Shown piece after piece: positions 17,053 to 25,307 of a stretch of 64,000 nucleotides of DNA. Source of the DNA: Phycisphaerales bacterium. Its GTDB lineage: Bacteria; Planctomycetota; Phycisphaerae; Phycisphaerales; UBA1924. The notes below the pieces were generated by a model, which made no database searches, was not told where the DNA came from, and worked only from the letters and a program-made list of their open reading frames with translations. Position 1 is the first letter of the stretch. The number at the start of each line of letters is the position of its first letter. Both the position numbers and the translations under genes were made by a program. The DNA lies in assembly GCA_040217175.1 (NCBI GenBank), contig JAVJNT010000002.1, positions 62,001 through 126,000 on the forward strand, read 5' to 3'.

Positions 17053-18306
17053 ATGAACACCACGCAACTCGTCTTCGTGAGCGGGCTTGCCCTTGCCATC
17101 TCGGCGGGCCCCGCCCTCGCGCAGACCCGCAGCAACAACGACCAGGACAGGCCCGATCGCACGCAGCAGGATCGCCAGGACCGGCTCGAAGAAGCTGCCG
17201 CCGCCGTCCGTGATCGCGACGGCCGCTATGGCTCGTCCGCCAACATCCTCACCTCGCTCGAGGGATTGTGGAACGTCCAGGTGCGGGTGAACCGCACCAA
17301 CTGGGACGCGATGAACACCGGCGGAACCGATCGTCGCTCGCCGGAAGGCCGCGAAGGCGCCAACCCAGACTCGACGACGCCTCGCGACGGCGACGCTCGC
17401 CGCGAGCAGGACCGCCGTGAGACGGATCGCCGCGAACGCGACGGCGTCGAGCGCAATGGACAGCGCCAGGACCGCACCGGCACGGCTCGCAATGGGTCGA
17501 TGCAGACGCAGGCGACGTCGAGCGCCGACGGACTCGCTCGCTCGCACCGGGTGATGGACGGGAACATCCTCCGCACCACGCTGCTCTTCGGTGAGGGCGT
17601 GGCCGAGACGCGTGGCGGGCCCGCGGTTCGCGAAGGTGAACCCGGCAACGAGCGCGACGACCAGCGGGAGATGGATCGTCGGGCCGAGCGTCGTGAGGCC
17701 ACGACGTCCACCCGCACGATGCGGCAGGACGGCTTCGACAGCAACGCCCTCCGTAGCGTGTCTTTCCTCGGCTACGACGGTCGCACGGGCGAGTACAACC
17801 TCGTGCTCATGACCGGGCAGAGCGCCGCCATCCACTACTTCACCGGCAAGTACGACCAGGGCGCCCGCCGCATCGTGTTCACCGGCGCCGACCGTACGTC
17901 CCCGTCGGCGACGCGGCCGGGCCAGGACCGCACGAGCCGCAACGGTGACGGCACGACCACGGTCACCAAGGTCGGCGCGGTCGAAGGCATGAGCATCGTG
18001 CTGCAGATGGAGAGCAACGAGCAATACTCCATCACGGCCTACCGCGGACCGACATCGGTTGGCTCGGCCGCGAGCACCGATCTCGGCGGCCAGCCGAGCC
18101 AGCGTGGGGACCGGCAGAACGATGATCGCAGCGACCGTCGCGACGGCGACCAGCGGCAGGATCGGGAGGGCCGCGACGCGCAGATCGCTCCCAACGTGAT
18201 CTACAAGGCCACCTACACGAGAGCGGACGCCAGCATGCGTTCGCAGCAGGACCGCCTCTTCGATGAGTACGAGCGGTCGGAACGCTCGACCATTCGCGGA
18301 CGCTAA
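17053..18306 (+). CDS. Secreted Arg/Asp-rich protein of unknown function
   Basis: A 417-aa protein with no recognised family. The ATG at 17053 has AAGGAG 8 nt upstream. Residues 1-24 form a Sec signal peptide ending near PALAQ. The mature chain is strongly charged, with long Arg/Asp/Glu/Gln-rich low-complexity stretches around residues 25-60, 95-155, 190-225 and 345-385. These alternate with short ordered beta-like blocks (ILTSLEGLWNVQVRVNR; SFLGYDGRTGEYNLVLM; YDQGARRIVFTGADR; EGMSIVLQMESNEQYSITAYR). The blocks resemble a lipocalin- or DUF1579-like barrel that senses or carries something, but this is speculation. It is monocistronic with a hairpin terminator downstream. Confidence 0.75.
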   Translation: MNTTQLVFVSGLALAISAGPALAQTRSNNDQDRPDRTQQDRQDRLEEAAAAVRDRDGRYGSSANILTSLEGLWNVQVRVNRTNWDAMNTGGTDRRSPEGREGANPDSTTPRDGDARREQDRRETDRRERDGVERNGQRQDRTGTARNGSMQTQATSSADGLARSHRVMDGNILRTTLLFGEGVAETRGGPAVREGEPGNERDDQREMDRRAERREATTSTRTMRQDGFDSNALRSVSFLGYDGRTGEYNLVLMTGQSAAIHYFTGKYDQGARRIVFTGADRTSPSATRPGQDRTSRNGDGTTTVTKVGAVEGMSIVLQMESNEQYSITAYRGPTSVGSAASTDLGGQPSQRGDRQNDDRSDRRDGDQRQDREGRDAQIAPNVIYKATYTRADASMRSQQDRLFDEYERSERSTIRGR

Positions 18307-18314
18307 ACAGAAAA

Positions 18315-18343
18315 CCGCCCGGGCCTGGTGTGGACCCGGGCGG
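18315..18343 (-). terminator. Terminator of the clpP genes
   Basis: A perfect 9-bp stem (CCGCCCGGG / CCCGGGCGG) with an 11-nt loop. On the minus strand it is followed by TTTTC, placing it about 100 nt after the clpP stop at 18445. It may also act on the plus strand. Confidence 0.7.
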
Positions 18344-18396
18344 CGTGACTCGTGGTGCTCTGGAGCCGAGCCACGGGGTCGGCTCTTCTCCAACGT

Positions 18397-18427
18397 CCCC
18401 GGCAGCCGCGTGTGCGCGGTGCCGGGG
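18397..18427 (+). terminator. Terminator of the Arg/Asp-rich secreted protein gene
   Basis: A long GC-rich stem, CCCCGGCA paired with TGCCGGGG and an inner CCGCG/CGCGG stem on a TGTG loop, followed by ATTTCTTT. A smaller hairpin (GAGCCGA/TCGGCTC, 18363-18385) lies just upstream. Confidence 0.7.
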
Positions 18428-18444
18428 ATTTCTTTCACTTCCGC

Positions 18445-19077
18445 CTAGTCGTCCTTCTCGTGGTGGGCGACGCGCGGCATGTTCTCGAGGACCTTGTCGA
18501 TCAGCCCGTACTTGAGCATTTCTTCGTCATCGAGCCAAAGGTTTCGATCGCAGTCGCGCTCGATCTTGTCCTTGTCCTGGCCCGTCGCGTCGGCGTAGAT
18601 CTGGTACAGGCGCTCGCGGAGGCGGATGATCTCCTTGGCCTCGATCTCCAGGTCAGTTGCCTGGCCCTCCATCACGCCGCCGATGAGCGGCTGGTGCATG
18701 AGGTTGCGGCTGTTGCGCAGGCAGAAGCGCTTGCCCTTCGCGCCGCTGGCGGCGATGACCGAGCCCATGCTCGACGCCTGGCCGATGATGTACGTACGCA
18801 CATCGGGCTGGATGAAGTTCATCGTGTCGATGATGCCCAGGCCGCTGGTGACGCTGCCACCGGGCGAGTTGACGTAGAGGTGCACGTCGCCCTCGGGGTC
18901 TTCGTTGGCCAGGAACAGGAGCTGGGCCACGATCAGGTTGGCCATGTCGTCCATCACCGGCCCGCCCAGGAAGATGATCCTGTCCTTCAGCAGGCGCGAG
19001 TAGATGTCGTACGACCGCTCGCCGCGGCCGGTCTTCTCGATGACGATGGGCACCAGGTAGTTCGATTCAACGCTCAT
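18445..19077 (-). CDS. clpP: ClpP-family protease subunit with Asn at the catalytic Asp position
   Basis: A 210-aa ClpP paralogue. Motifs: [15 protein letters not shown], the nucleophile Ser103 in GQASSMGS and His128 in NLMHQP. Lining up the tail with E. coli ClpP (ERDTERD, whose last Asp is catalytic), this protein reads ERDCDRN, so the third triad residue is Asn179. A two-residue insertion lies between His and this motif ([10 protein letters not shown] versus LGGYQGQA). ClpP1 of Listeria, which also has Asn in the triad, depends on a ClpP2 partner. The start has no strong ribosome site of its own; the gene lies 72 nt after the other clpP and is probably co-transcribed. No clpX or tig gene is adjacent. 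Confidence 0.93.
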   Translation of the reverse strand: MSVESNYLVPIVIEKTGRGERSYDIYSRLLKDRIIFLGGPVMDDMANLIVAQLLFLANEDPEGDVHLYVNSPGGSVTSGLGIIDTMNFIQPDVRTYIIGQASSMGSVIAASGAKGKRFCLRNSRNLMHQPLIGGVMEGQATDLEIEAKEIIRLRERLYQIYADATGQDKDKIERDCDRNLWLDDEEMLKYGLIDKVLENMPRVAHHEKDD

Positions 19078-19149
19078 GGGCGGGGGTCTCCGGCTTGGGG
19101 TGGTCTTCTACGGTCAGCGGCATGACGGGGTGTTGGAAGTCGCGTCGGC

Positions 19150-19734
19150 TCAGCCGCCGGACTTCTTCGTGTGCTGGAGCACCTCGTCGACGATGCCGTA
19201 GGCCTTGGCCTCTTCGGCGCTGAAGTACTTGTCGCGCTCGCTGTCGCGCTGGATGGTTTCGGCGTCCTGTCCGGTGTGATTGGCCAGGATCTCGTTCAGC
19301 GCACGCTTGCTCTTGATGATCTGCTCGGCCTGCAGGCGGATGTCCTCGGCCTGGCCGGTCACGCCGCCGTAGGGCTGGTGGATCATGACCTTGGCGTGGG
19401 GCAGGATGTACCGCTTGCCCTTCTCGCCGGCGGTCAGCAGCACCGCCCCGCCCGAGTAGGCGCGGCCGATGCAATACGTCGCGACGGGGCTGGAGAGGAA
19501 CTGCATGGTGTCGTAGATCGCCAGCGTGTCGTCGACGGCGCCGCCCGGGCTGTTGATGTAGAAGTTGATCTGCTGGCCTCGCTTTTGGTCTTCGAGGTAC
19601 AGCATCTGCATCATGACGCGGGCCGCCGAAGCGAAGTTGATCTCACCGATCAGGAACACGACCCGATTCTCGAGCAAGAGCTCGTCGATGGTCATCTCAC
19701 GCGTGCGCTGGTAGGAAACTGCCGATGCGGGCAT
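19150..19734 (-). CDS. clpP: ATP-dependent Clp protease proteolytic subunit ClpP (intact triad)
   Basis: A 194-aa serine protease subunit that forms the tetradecameric Clp chamber. Beginning at the ATG at 19734 (AGGAGAAGG upstream) it shows NSPGGAVDDTLAIYD, nucleophile Ser94 in RAYSGGAV, His119 in VMIHQPYGG and Asp168 in QRDSERD. The spacings 25 and 49 match E. coli ClpP exactly. The Ser context is unusual: most ClpPs have ASMGA, here the Met is Gly and the preceding residue Tyr. A longer in-frame start at 19851 would add a basic leader with no ribosome site, so it was rejected. First gene of a two-gene clpP operon. Confidence 0.94.
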   Translation of the reverse strand: MPASAVSYQRTREMTIDELLLENRVVFLIGEINFASAARVMMQMLYLEDQKRGQQINFYINSPGGAVDDTLAIYDTMQFLSSPVATYCIGRAYSGGAVLLTAGEKGKRYILPHAKVMIHQPYGGVTGQAEDIRLQAEQIIKSKRALNEILANHTGQDAETIQRDSERDKYFSAEEAKAYGIVDEVLQHTKKSGG

Positions 19735-20174
19735 GGGCGGACCTTCTCCTCTCTGAAGCCGACTGGTAGCCGACCCGTATCCGTGGAATTGCCGGCCGGT
19801 CCGGGCTCGGGCCCGGTGGCCGGGGTGGAGGCTTCCCGACAAGCCGTTCATCGGCTCGCCGGCGTCGGGGCTGCAACCGATGGGCCAGTTTGCCCACCAA
19901 TCCCAGACGCCCCAAGGCTACCCGGGGTCGCCGACGCACCCCATATCGGCCGGAAGCCCGCGCCCGGTTCGGCCGGGGCCCGCCGCCGGCCCGCCGTTCT
20001 GGCAGCGAGCGATAGCGACCGGGCGGCATGGGGGGCGTCGCGGACCCGATCAGCCACCGAGGGCCGGCGATGGCCTTGGGGCCACCGGTTCCGTACACTC
20101 CCGCCCACTGCGGTCCCGGCGGGGACCTGCGGGTGCCTGGAAGCCGGCGGGCTCGCCCGCGGAGGATCTGTTCT
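19735..20174. other. 440-bp divergent intergenic region
   Basis: I see no gene. It is very GC-rich, with a hairpin CCGGGC-TCGG-GCCCGG at 19800-19815. It must hold the promoter for the clpP pair (minus) and for the phosphodiesterase (plus), but no clear -35/-10 pair was found. Open frames here have atypical Arg/Pro/Gly composition. Confidence 0.4.
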
Positions 20175-20951
20175 TTGCCGACCGCCGTGATCAGCGACAT
20201 GCACGGGAACGCCACCGCCCTGCGGGCCGTGCTGGCCGACATCGAGGCCAAGGGCGTCGATCGCGTCGTGTGCCTGGGCGACATCGTCGGGTATGGCCCC
20301 GAGCCGCTGGCCTGCGTCGATCTCGTCCGCGAACGGTGCGCCTGGTCGCTCATGGGCAACCACGACTTCGCGGTCCTCTACGAGCCCACGAACTTCAACC
20401 CCATGGCCGCCGGCTCGGCCTACTGGACGCGCGAGCAATTCGATGCGGAGCCCGACGAGGCCAAGCGCACCGAGCGGTACAACTTCCTGGGCCGGCTGCG
20501 AGTCCGCGTCGCCGACGCCGACTCGCCCTTCGGCGTGCCCCTGCTGGCGGTCCATGGCTCGCCCCGCCGGCCGATCAACGAGTACATCTTCGATAAGGAC
20601 GTTCGCGACGCGCCCGAGAAGCTCGAGGCCATCTTCGAGCGCTTCGAGGGCGCCTGCGTGGTCGGCCACACGCACGTGCCGGGCGTCTTTACCGACGAGC
20701 CAGACTTCTACCCGCCCGACGAACTGGGCGATTCGGGCTTCAAGCTCCGCGAGGGCGAGAAGATCATCATCAACGTGGGCTCGGTCGGCCAGCCGCGCGA
20801 CGGCGACCCCCGGGCCTGCTACGCGATGCTGCACGAGGATCGCGTGGAATTCCACCGCGTCGAGTACGACGTCCAGGACACCGCCGACAAGATCAAGGCC
20901 ATCGCCGAGCTCGACGACTACCTGGGCGATCGCCTCTTTGGCGGGCAATAG
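20175..20951 (+). CDS. Calcineurin-like metallophosphoesterase (YfcE/MJ0936-like)
   Basis: A 258-aa cytosolic phosphodiesterase. The metal ligands are in order: DxH in ISDMHGN, GD in CLGDIVGYGPEP, GNHD in SLMGNHD, His in LAVHGSPRRP, and GHTHVPG. It ends with INVGSVGQPRDGDPRACY, typical of the bacterial cluster of small Calcineurin-like phosphoesterases. No ATG precedes the first metal motif at a sensible distance; TTG at 20175, 9 nt after GGAGG, gives the expected start just before AVISD. It is followed by yidC after only 6 nt, so the two are probably co-transcribed. The physiological substrate is unknown. Confidence 0.87.
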   Translation: MPTAVISDMHGNATALRAVLADIEAKGVDRVVCLGDIVGYGPEPLACVDLVRERCAWSLMGNHDFAVLYEPTNFNPMAAGSAYWTREQFDAEPDEAKRTERYNFLGRLRVRVADADSPFGVPLLAVHGSPRRPINEYIFDKDVRDAPEKLEAIFERFEGACVVGHTHVPGVFTDEPDFYPPDELGDSGFKLREGEKIIINVGSVGQPRDGDPRACYAMLHEDRVEFHRVEYDVQDTADKIKAIAELDDYLGDRLFGGQ

Positions 20952-20957
20952 AGACCC

Positions 20958-23270
20958 ATGGCAGCACCGACCAAGAGCATCGCACGCATCCTGATCCCGC
21001 TCTCGATCCTGGTCGCCCTCGGCCTGCTCATCGCGCTGCCGGTGATCAACCAGAGCGGCAGCGGCACCGGAACGACCGGCCAACAGCAGGGCCAACAGGA
21101 ACAACCAGCCACGCCCGACACGACGCCGGCGACCGATGGCGCATCCGAAGAGGCAGCCGACGACGAGCCGGTCCAGGCCGACGCCGGCGAGACCGCGCAG
21201 CCCGCGGACGAGCCGACCGAATCGCCCTCGCCCGAACCAGAGACGCAGGCCCCGCCCCCTGCCGACATGCCGGCGTACCGCGTGCTCCCGGCGCTCGATC
21301 CCAATGCCGCCATGCAGCCGGCCCGCATCGGCGGCGTCGACCCGGAGGCGTTCGCGCTCGAGCTTTCGTTCTCGCCCCTGGGCGCGGGCGTCGAGCGCAT
21401 CGAGCTGGCCGGCTTCTCGCGCAAGCTGGGCTCGGCCGACCCCGTGCCCGTCCAAGAGACCTGGAACCTCCCCACCGTCACCGGTGGCACCGTTCGCATC
21501 GTGCCCTTCGCCGCCGTCGCCGTCGAGATCGACGGCCAACGCGTCCCGATCTACACGGCCCTCGACGATGCCGGCGTGGTGCAGCCCGCGTGGAACGAGG
21601 TCGGGCCCGGCCGATTCGACGCAACCATCGTGGACGCCCAGGGCACGCCCGTGCTCACGCTGGAGCGCCACTACCAGGCCGACGGCACGAGCCACGACTT
21701 CACGCTCCGCCACTCGGCCCGCAACCTGACCGACCAGCCCCTCGACGTCCGCTGGATCACCTTCGGCCCCGCCCAGCTCTACCAAGAGAGCCAGGGCTAC
21801 GGCGGCGACAAGCGGCGCGTGCGCTTCGGTTTCGTCGAGCCAGGCAACCCCAACTTCGTCGTCGGCGGCGACTACATGGAGACGATCGCGGCCGTCTCGG
21901 GCAAGCGCGACAAGCAGACCGGGCGCTACGAAGCCTCTCGCAGGCTCTGGCCCACGACCCAGGCCGAGAACAACGGGAACCGGCTCGCCTGGGCCGGCCT
22001 GACCAATCGCTACTTCGGCGTGGCGATGCACGGCGTGGCCGAGGGCGATGCCTCTGCGGGCTCGATCCCGCTGCTGACGCCGGTCGAGTCGGTATCGCGC
22101 GTGCTGCTCGATACGGCCGCCCGCCCCAATGAGCCCAACTACGTGCTGGGTCTCGAAGTCACCAGCCCGGCCTACGAGGTGCCTGCGGGAGAGGCATCGG
22201 CGCACCAGATCGGCATCTACGCGGGCCCCCTCTCCCGCTCGCTCATCACGTCGAACCCGTCGGCGAACGCCGTCATGCTCCGGCAGCTCGTGCAGTACAC
22301 GTTCGGCGGTCCCTGCGGCTTCTGCACGTTCCCGTGGCTGGCCCACATCCTGGTGTGGCTGCTGAACCTCATCCACGACTACGTCACGCTCGACTGGGCG
22401 CTGGCCATCATCATCCTCGTGCTGATCGTCCGAACGGTGCTGCATCCGGTGACCAAGTGGAGCCAGATCCGCGTGCAGCGGTTCAGCCACCAGATGCAGC
22501 AGATGGCGCCCAAGCAGAAGAAGATCCAGGAGAAGTACAAGAGCGATCCCAAGCGCATGCAGGCCGAGATGGCCAAGCTCTGGCGCGAGGAGGGCATCAA
22601 CCCCGCCGGCATGCTGGGCTGCCTGCCCATGTTCCTGCAGACGCCCGTGTGGATCGCGCTGTATGCCTCGCTCTACTTCGCCATTGAGCTGCGCCACGAG
22701 GCGGCCTTCTTCGGCGTCTTCCAGATGATCGGCGGCTGGCCCTTCCTGGCCGACCTCGCCCAGCCAGACAGCGCCATCCCGCTGCCCCAGGCGGTGCACT
22801 TCTCCCTGCCGCTGATGGGCACGATCACGGCGATCAACGTGCTGCCGCTGCTGCTGGGCGTGGTGTTCTTCGTGCAGCAGAAGTACATGATGCCGCCGCC
22901 CAGCGCCACCATGACGCCCGAGCAGCTGGCCCAGCAGCGCATGATGAAGGTCATGATGGTCGTGATGTTCCCGATCTTCATGTACAACGCGCCCAGCGGC
23001 CTGGCGGTCTACTTCATCGCCAACTCGGCCCTGGGCATCATCGAAATGCGCTACATCCGCGCCCACATCAACAAGAACGACCTGCTCACCCCCAAGCAGC
23101 GCGACCCGGGCAAGAAGACCTACATGCAGCGCCTCATGGAACGCGCCCAGCAGCGCCAGGAGATGATGCAGGCCGCCCGAGGCCAGGGGCCCGCCAAGGG
23201 CCCGACCAGCGGCGCGCTGGGCGCCCGGCGAAAGAAGACCGAAAACCGCCGAAAGGGCCGCCGGCCCTGA
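20958..23270 (+). CDS. yidC: Membrane protein insertase YidC
   Basis: An inner-membrane insertase of 770 aa that integrates membrane proteins alone or with SecYEG. Residues about 6-30 are the first TM helix. A Gln/Pro/Glu/Ala-rich linker (35-105) leads into a large periplasmic beta-domain (about 110-430), as in Gram-negative YidC. The C-terminal core (about 455-700) has five hydrophobic segments with the conserved LVRTVLHPVTKWSQIRVQRF and GCLPMFLQTPVWIALYASL. The linker and the basic tail (RQEMMQAARGQ...) make it longer than E. coli YidC (548 aa). It is followed by mnmE, a common bacterial order, but rpmH and rnpA are not upstream. Confidence 0.96.
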   Translation: MAAPTKSIARILIPLSILVALGLLIALPVINQSGSGTGTTGQQQGQQEQPATPDTTPATDGASEEAADDEPVQADAGETAQPADEPTESPSPEPETQAPPPADMPAYRVLPALDPNAAMQPARIGGVDPEAFALELSFSPLGAGVERIELAGFSRKLGSADPVPVQETWNLPTVTGGTVRIVPFAAVAVEIDGQRVPIYTALDDAGVVQPAWNEVGPGRFDATIVDAQGTPVLTLERHYQADGTSHDFTLRHSARNLTDQPLDVRWITFGPAQLYQESQGYGGDKRRVRFGFVEPGNPNFVVGGDYMETIAAVSGKRDKQTGRYEASRRLWPTTQAENNGNRLAWAGLTNRYFGVAMHGVAEGDASAGSIPLLTPVESVSRVLLDTAARPNEPNYVLGLEVTSPAYEVPAGEASAHQIGIYAGPLSRSLITSNPSANAVMLRQLVQYTFGGPCGFCTFPWLAHILVWLLNLIHDYVTLDWALAIIILVLIVRTVLHPVTKWSQIRVQRFSHQMQQMAPKQKKIQEKYKSDPKRMQAEMAKLWREEGINPAGMLGCLPMFLQTPVWIALYASLYFAIELRHEAAFFGVFQMIGGWPFLADLAQPDSAIPLPQAVHFSLPLMGTITAINVLPLLLGVVFFVQQKYMMPPPSATMTPEQLAQQRMMKVMMVVMFPIFMYNAPSGLAVYFIANSALGIIEMRYIRAHINKNDLLTPKQRDPGKKTYMQRLMERAQQRQEMMQAARGQGPAKGPTSGALGARRKKTENRRKGRRP

Positions 23271-23289
23271 CGGGCGTCGACTCCGCACG

Positions 23290-24639
23290 ATGGACACGAC
23301 GTCGACCATCGTGGCCCCGGCAACGCCCATGGCCTCCGGCGCACGCGCGGTCGTGCGCCTCTCGGGGCGCGGCGCGTTCGACGCCATCGATGCGATCGCT
23401 GTCTCCCCGATCGACCGCCGCCGGGGCGTCGGCCCGATCCGTCTGAAACTGCCGACCGGAGCGCTGCCCACGCTCGCCGTCCGCCTGCCCGGCCCGCGCT
23501 CGTACACCGGCGAAGACACCGTCGAGCTGTTGCCCCCTGGCTCGCCCACGCTCGTGGCGATGATCGCCCGGCTGCTGCTTGGGCAACCCGGCGTGCGCCA
23601 CGCCGAGGCCGGCGAGTTCAGCGCCCGGGCCTACCTCAACGGCCGGCTAACACTGGAACAGGCCGAAGGCGTGGCGGCCACGATCGCTGCTGGCACCGAC
23701 GCCCAGCTGGAGGCCTCCCACCGCCTGCTCTCGGGCCAATCGGGACGCCGATACGCCGAGATGGTCGACGAGCTGGCATCGCTGCTCGCGCTGGTCGAGG
23801 CGGCGGCCGACTTCAGCGAGGAAGAACACGTCGTGCCCATCGCCGCCGGCACGCTGCACGATCGATTGCGTTCGCTGCGCGACGAGCTCGAGGCCGAACG
23901 TACCGGCAAGCGTGGCAAGGAGAGCCAGTCGGCAAGGCCGCTGGTCGTGCTCGCGGGCGCGCCCAACGCGGGTAAGACCAGCCTGTTCAACGCCCTGCTC
24001 GGGCGCACGCGTTCGGTGGTCTCCGAAATGGAGCACGCCACGCGCGACGCCGTCGTCGAGCCGCTCCGCCTCGAGCATCCATCGATCGGCACCATCGATT
24101 GCGAGCTGGCCGACCTGCCCGGCCTGCAGGATCGATCCGTCATCGAACTCGACGCCGACGAGGGAGCCAGCGTGCAGTCGGTCATCGACGCGGCGTTGGA
24201 GCGGGCGGATCTCGTGTTGTGGTGCGATCCCGAGGGCTTGTTCAACGGGCCCGACACCGCGCCGCAAGCGATGCTCGTGCGCACGAAGGCGGACGAGGTC
24301 GATGTGGAGGCCGGAGGAACCATCGCCGTCAGTGTGCGCTCCGGGCTGAACCTCGACTCGCTCCGCCTGGCGATGGCCGAAACCATCGACCACGCCCGCC
24401 AGGACGCCGGCGCCGGCCTGCTGCCGCGGCACCACGCGCTCGCGAGTGCCGCCGTTGACTCGCTCGGGCGGGCGATCGCGTCGGTCGCGGCCGATCCGCC
24501 CGACGGCCTGCCCGCCGAAGGCGAGCTGGTGGCGGCCGAGATGCGCCTGGCCCTGGACGCCCTTGGAGAGCTTGGTGGAAGGGTCTCGCCCGACGAGGTG
24601 CTGGGACGGATCTTCGCCAGCTTCTGCGTGGGCAAGTAG
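23290..24639 (+). CDS. mnmE: tRNA modification GTPase MnmE (TrmE), divergent G motifs
   Basis: With MnmG, forms the 5-carboxymethylaminomethyl modification on wobble uridine; cytosolic, 449 aa, normal length. The N-terminal tetrahydrofolate-binding domain has VVRLSG, LPGPRSYTGEDTVEL and GEFSARAYLNGRLTLEQAEGV. The G domain has G1 GAPNAGKTS (near 223-231), keeping the Asn used for potassium. G2 reads HATRD (usually GTTRD) and G3 reads DLPGLQD (usually DTAGIRE). G4 is TKAD. The C-terminus FCVGK retains the essential Cys of the CIGK motif. No ribosome site is obvious; the start is chosen from the family-typical DT-I-A-TP beginning. Confidence 0.95.
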   Translation: MDTTSTIVAPATPMASGARAVVRLSGRGAFDAIDAIAVSPIDRRRGVGPIRLKLPTGALPTLAVRLPGPRSYTGEDTVELLPPGSPTLVAMIARLLLGQPGVRHAEAGEFSARAYLNGRLTLEQAEGVAATIAAGTDAQLEASHRLLSGQSGRRYAEMVDELASLLALVEAAADFSEEEHVVPIAAGTLHDRLRSLRDELEAERTGKRGKESQSARPLVVLAGAPNAGKTSLFNALLGRTRSVVSEMEHATRDAVVEPLRLEHPSIGTIDCELADLPGLQDRSVIELDADEGASVQSVIDAALERADLVLWCDPEGLFNGPDTAPQAMLVRTKADEVDVEAGGTIAVSVRSGLNLDSLRLAMAETIDHARQDAGAGLLPRHHALASAAVDSLGRAIASVAADPPDGLPAEGELVAAEMRLALDALGELGGRVSPDEVLGRIFASFCVGK

Positions 24640-24821
24640 GCTAGACGAACGCGTCCGGATAAGACGCCATCGGTAGCGATCGCAACGGCGGCGCCGCCTG
24701 CGCGAGTATCTGCGTCACGCCGGCAACGCCAGGCCGGAAGCGACGCTCGGCCTCCAACGTTGATCGCCCGATGTCACCACCGACGCGGCCCTGCGAATCG
24801 GCCGCGCCGGAGGGTGTTGGC

Positions 24822-25307
24822 ATGTCCAAGCCAATGGGCGAGATCCTGGTCGACCGAGGCATCCTGAGCGACACGCAGCGCGACCAGGTGCTGCAGGCCC
24901 AGCGTGGCACGAATCGCCCGTTCGGCGAACTCGCCGAGAAGATGTTCGGCGTGCGCCAACAAGAGATCGAGACGGTCTGGGCCGAGCAGTACGGCGCCAT
25001 CGCCGAGTGGCTCGACCCCGCACTCGTGGACATTCCTGACCACGTCCTGTGCGTGCTCTCCGGACGCCAGGCTGCGCAGTTCGCGCTCATCCCGATCCGC
25101 TACGACGGCCGGTCGCTCGTCCTGGTCACCACACGCGAGCAGCTGCCCCGAGCGCTGCGGTTCGCCTCGTCGACGTTCGGCGCCGAGTGCACGCTGGCGC
25201 TCTGCGAGACCGACCAGCTCGGCGAGGGCCTGCGCCGCCACTATGAGGTCGACGCCGAATCCTGGAAGTCGCTGATGCGGCAGGCTGGATCGGGCGAGGC
25301 GGCGTGA
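24822..25307 (+). CDS. Stand-alone MshEN/GspE N-terminal-domain protein
   Basis: A 161-aa protein made almost entirely of a T2SSE N-terminal (MshEN) domain. It begins GEILVDRGILSDTQRDQVLQAQ, the first MshEN motif, followed by a second helical motif (GELAEKMFGVRQQEIETVWAEQYG). It continues with PDHVLCVLSGRQAAQFALIPIRYDGRSLVLVTT and no ATPase domain. In other proteins MshEN binds cyclic di-GMP; whether the critical residues are all present cannot be judged by eye. GGAGGG is placed 7 nt before the ATG. Its stop directly abuts the stop of the convergent aroC gene. Confidence 0.8.
   Translation: MSKPMGEILVDRGILSDTQRDQVLQAQRGTNRPFGELAEKMFGVRQQEIETVWAEQYGAIAEWLDPALVDIPDHVLCVLSGRQAAQFALIPIRYDGRSLVLVTTREQLPRALRFASSTFGAECTLALCETDQLGEGLRRHYEVDAESWKSLMRQAGSGEAA

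Noticed and set aside
19848-23549. A very long open frame on the minus strand opposite yidC and mnmE
   Set aside because: Composition is typical of antisense frames in GC-rich DNA (His/Asp/Arg/Gly-rich); yidC and mnmE are unambiguous on the plus strand.
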